Positions 30,131-31,198 of a stretch of 31,198 nt of DNA are shown here, in pieces. Source of the DNA: Chara braunii (taxonomy: Eukaryota; Streptophyta; Charophyceae; Charales; Characeae). The stretch covers positions 3,146,749 through 3,177,946 of the forward strand of contig BFEA01000103.1 in NCBI GenBank assembly GCA_003427395.1, given 5' to 3'. The notes below the pieces were generated by a model. It did no database searches, was not told where the DNA came from, and saw only the letters and a program-made list of their open reading frames with translations. Numbering within the stretch: position 1 is the first letter of the stretch; every line of letters starts with the position of its first letter. The translations under genes were made by a program, and so were the position numbers.

Positions 30131-30181
30131 ATCCCTACGATCGTTTCAACTACCCCGCCAGAGGTAGTATCATCAGGGGAT
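30131..30181 (-). ncRNA. candidate type I hammerhead ribozyme
   Basis: On the minus strand, stem I is ATCCC (30181-30177) pairing with GGGAT (30135-30131). The core CTGATGA follows (30176-30170), then stem II ACTACC (30168-30163) / GGTAGT (30154-30149), and core GAAA (30147-30144). A very short stem III, AC/GT around GATC, leads to the cleavage triplet GTA (30138-30136), so self-cleavage would fall between 30136 and 30135. All invariant core bases of the hammerhead family are present. The oddity is a U-U opposition (30169/30148) where the first stem II pair is usually canonical. ACGATCGT (30144-30137) is a palindrome, so two molecules could form a longer stem III, as proposed for short-stem-III hammerheads of Penelope-like elements and retrozymes. 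Catalysis is not shown by sequence alone. Confidence 0.6.
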
Positions 30182-30760
30182 GAGAACGCGTAACATGGCA
30201 ACTCAAAAGTAGGTATTTATACGAAAGAAAAGAGTCGGCGTGTCAGCTATCTCACCAAAAGGTCCTACTTCGTACTTCACACAACATAAACAGAGAACGG
30301 AGCGAAATTTGGAACTGGGGAAACCCCAGGAAAGAGGCGGGAAAGACCAAAGCATAGATGGTGCCAAGAAGGGGAGGGAGCGACCCGAGAAAGGATAGAG
30401 CCGCTATTACCGGAAAAACCCTGAAAACCGTCACGTTAGAAACACGGGAGTGGGAAAATAGATAGTGAGGAAAACACAAATAAGACGCGGGAAAGACCAA
30501 AGTACAGACACAACTAAGAAGAAAGGGGAGCAACATGGAGTAGGGTAGAGCAGCCACATCCGAGAAGCCCTGAAACCTGTCGTGTGAGAAGATTTGAAGT
30601 AGGAACAGACGTCAAGATAAAAGTAGAAAGAAGATAAGGTATAGAGCGAACCAACTGAAAGAGGTGAGAAGCGGTAAAACAGGGCGTAAATTTGAAAAGA
30701 ATAGGAAGCGGTTAGATCAGACGGGAAGGAAAAGAGGTTGAAGCGAAGACTTCCCACGCT
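30182..30760. other. no gene recognised
   Basis: Purine-rich on the + strand with internally similar phrases (GCGGGAAAGACCAAAG at about 30337 and 30486; CGACCCGAGAAAGGATAGAG and GCAACATGGAGTAGGGTAGAG), suggesting an old local duplication of about 150 bp. Open frames on the minus strand are hydrophobic without motifs. Confidence 0.4.
30214..30221 (-). promoter_or_regulatory. TATA-like box upstream of the hammerhead
   Basis: TATAAATA on the minus strand lies 33 bases 5' of the first hammerhead stem. A transcript starting about 30 bases downstream would begin at or near the ribozyme. Start sites were not measured. Confidence 0.35.
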
Positions 30761-31154
30761 GAATGCCTCCGCGAGGTTCAGCGGAGCAGGAGCAGACTGG
30801 AGTAGGAATCGTTCTGAGATCATACGGCCCCGTACTAAAGAAAGTAGTACGGGCCAAGGCGCGCAAGAGCAGATGCTACGAAATGAGGAGCAGATGCTAC
30901 GAAGGGGAAGAGGTCGAAGCAAAAAATTCCCCTGCTGTAGTAGAAGCCAGATGCCGAATCAACCATTCGTCGAGGAGTCGATCCGTCTGAATTCGAGTTA
31001 AGCAGCTGAGCTCGACTTGAGTGTGAATGCCTCCGCGAGGTTCAATGGGGCAGGAGCAGACTGGAGTAGGAACCGTTCTGAGATGATACGGCCCCGTACT
31101 AAAGAAAGTAGTACGGGCCACGGTGCGCAGGAGCAGATGCTACGAAATGAGAGG
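30761..31154 (+). repeat. direct duplication, 264-bp spacing, with a conserved hairpin
   Basis: 30761-30890 and 31025-31154 are about 94% identical by eye (about 8 differences in 128). Both carry the perfect hairpin CCCGTACTA / TAGTACGGG with loop AAGAAAG (30829-30853 and 31093-31117), unchanged between copies. AGCAGATGCTACGAA follows; it occurs twice after the first copy. No protein motif or known RNA family was recognised. Confidence 0.85.
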
Positions 31155-31198
31155 ACCAGGGAGGGGAAGTGGAACAATAAATACTGACGAGTAGCCGA

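Noticed and set aside
30815-30850. Slight resemblance to 5S rRNA (GATCATAC ... ACTAAAG)
   Set aside because: Spacing and the rest of 5S do not match and no internal promoter boxes are present.

Overview
This window is eukaryotic, repeat-dominated nuclear DNA, most likely from a streptophyte alga or plant. My best guess is a charophyte such as Chara braunii. That guess rests on remembered protein-family style (a Harbinger transposase, an expanded SANT/Myb-associated protein, a DUF659-type hAT and an L1-like LINE), not on a database search. There is no bacterial operon structure. Nearly every recognisable coding region is a decayed transposable-element gene. The only intact-looking host coding piece is one MORN-repeat exon at about 26.3 kb.

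Layout. 0.7-5.5 kb: two convergent decayed genes. On the + strand is a SANT/Myb-associated-type ORF (733-2309). On the - strand is a PIF/Harbinger (HARBI1-like) DDE transposase (3750-4800). Together they look like the two-gene core of one Harbinger element, with GC-rich palindromes at its right side (5399-5512). 5.6-6.7 kb: three short retroelement tails sharing a structured 3' module. One lies between perfect 17-bp target-site duplications. 7.0-7.4 kb: a complete Harbinger/Tourist-like MITE with TAA target duplications. 8.6-11.5 kb (- strand): a BED-finger/DUF659/hATC hAT transposase pseudogene with an unusual Lys/Ala-rich and acidic tail. 12-15.2 kb: a purine-rich GGAGGA satellite with a ~790-bp higher-order repeat and an assembly artefact at an N. 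15.5-15.8 kb: another retro tail on the - strand. 17.36-24.09 kb (+ strand): a near full-length LINE (ORF1, APE endonuclease, reverse transcriptase, zf-RVT finger, structured 3' UTR, poly-A), broken by stops and frameshifts. 24.1-26.2 kb: simple repeats and two more retro tails. 26.3 kb: the MORN exon. 26.5-27.0 kb: a 195-bp tandem repeat. 27.7-29.4 kb: a ~91-bp satellite of about 18 units. 30.1 kb (- strand): a sequence matching the type I hammerhead ribozyme core, just downstream of a TATA-like box. 30.76-31.15 kb: a 264-bp-spaced duplication carrying a perfect 9-bp hairpin.

The most interesting signals are (1) the candidate hammerhead, whose palindromic stem III is the kind seen in Penelope-like or retrozyme-type elements, and (2) a two- or three-stem-loop RNA module with compensatory base changes. 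The second sits at the 3' end of the LINE and recurs in six shorter insertions, as expected if the LINE reverse transcriptase recognises a tail structure that SINE-like parasites share.
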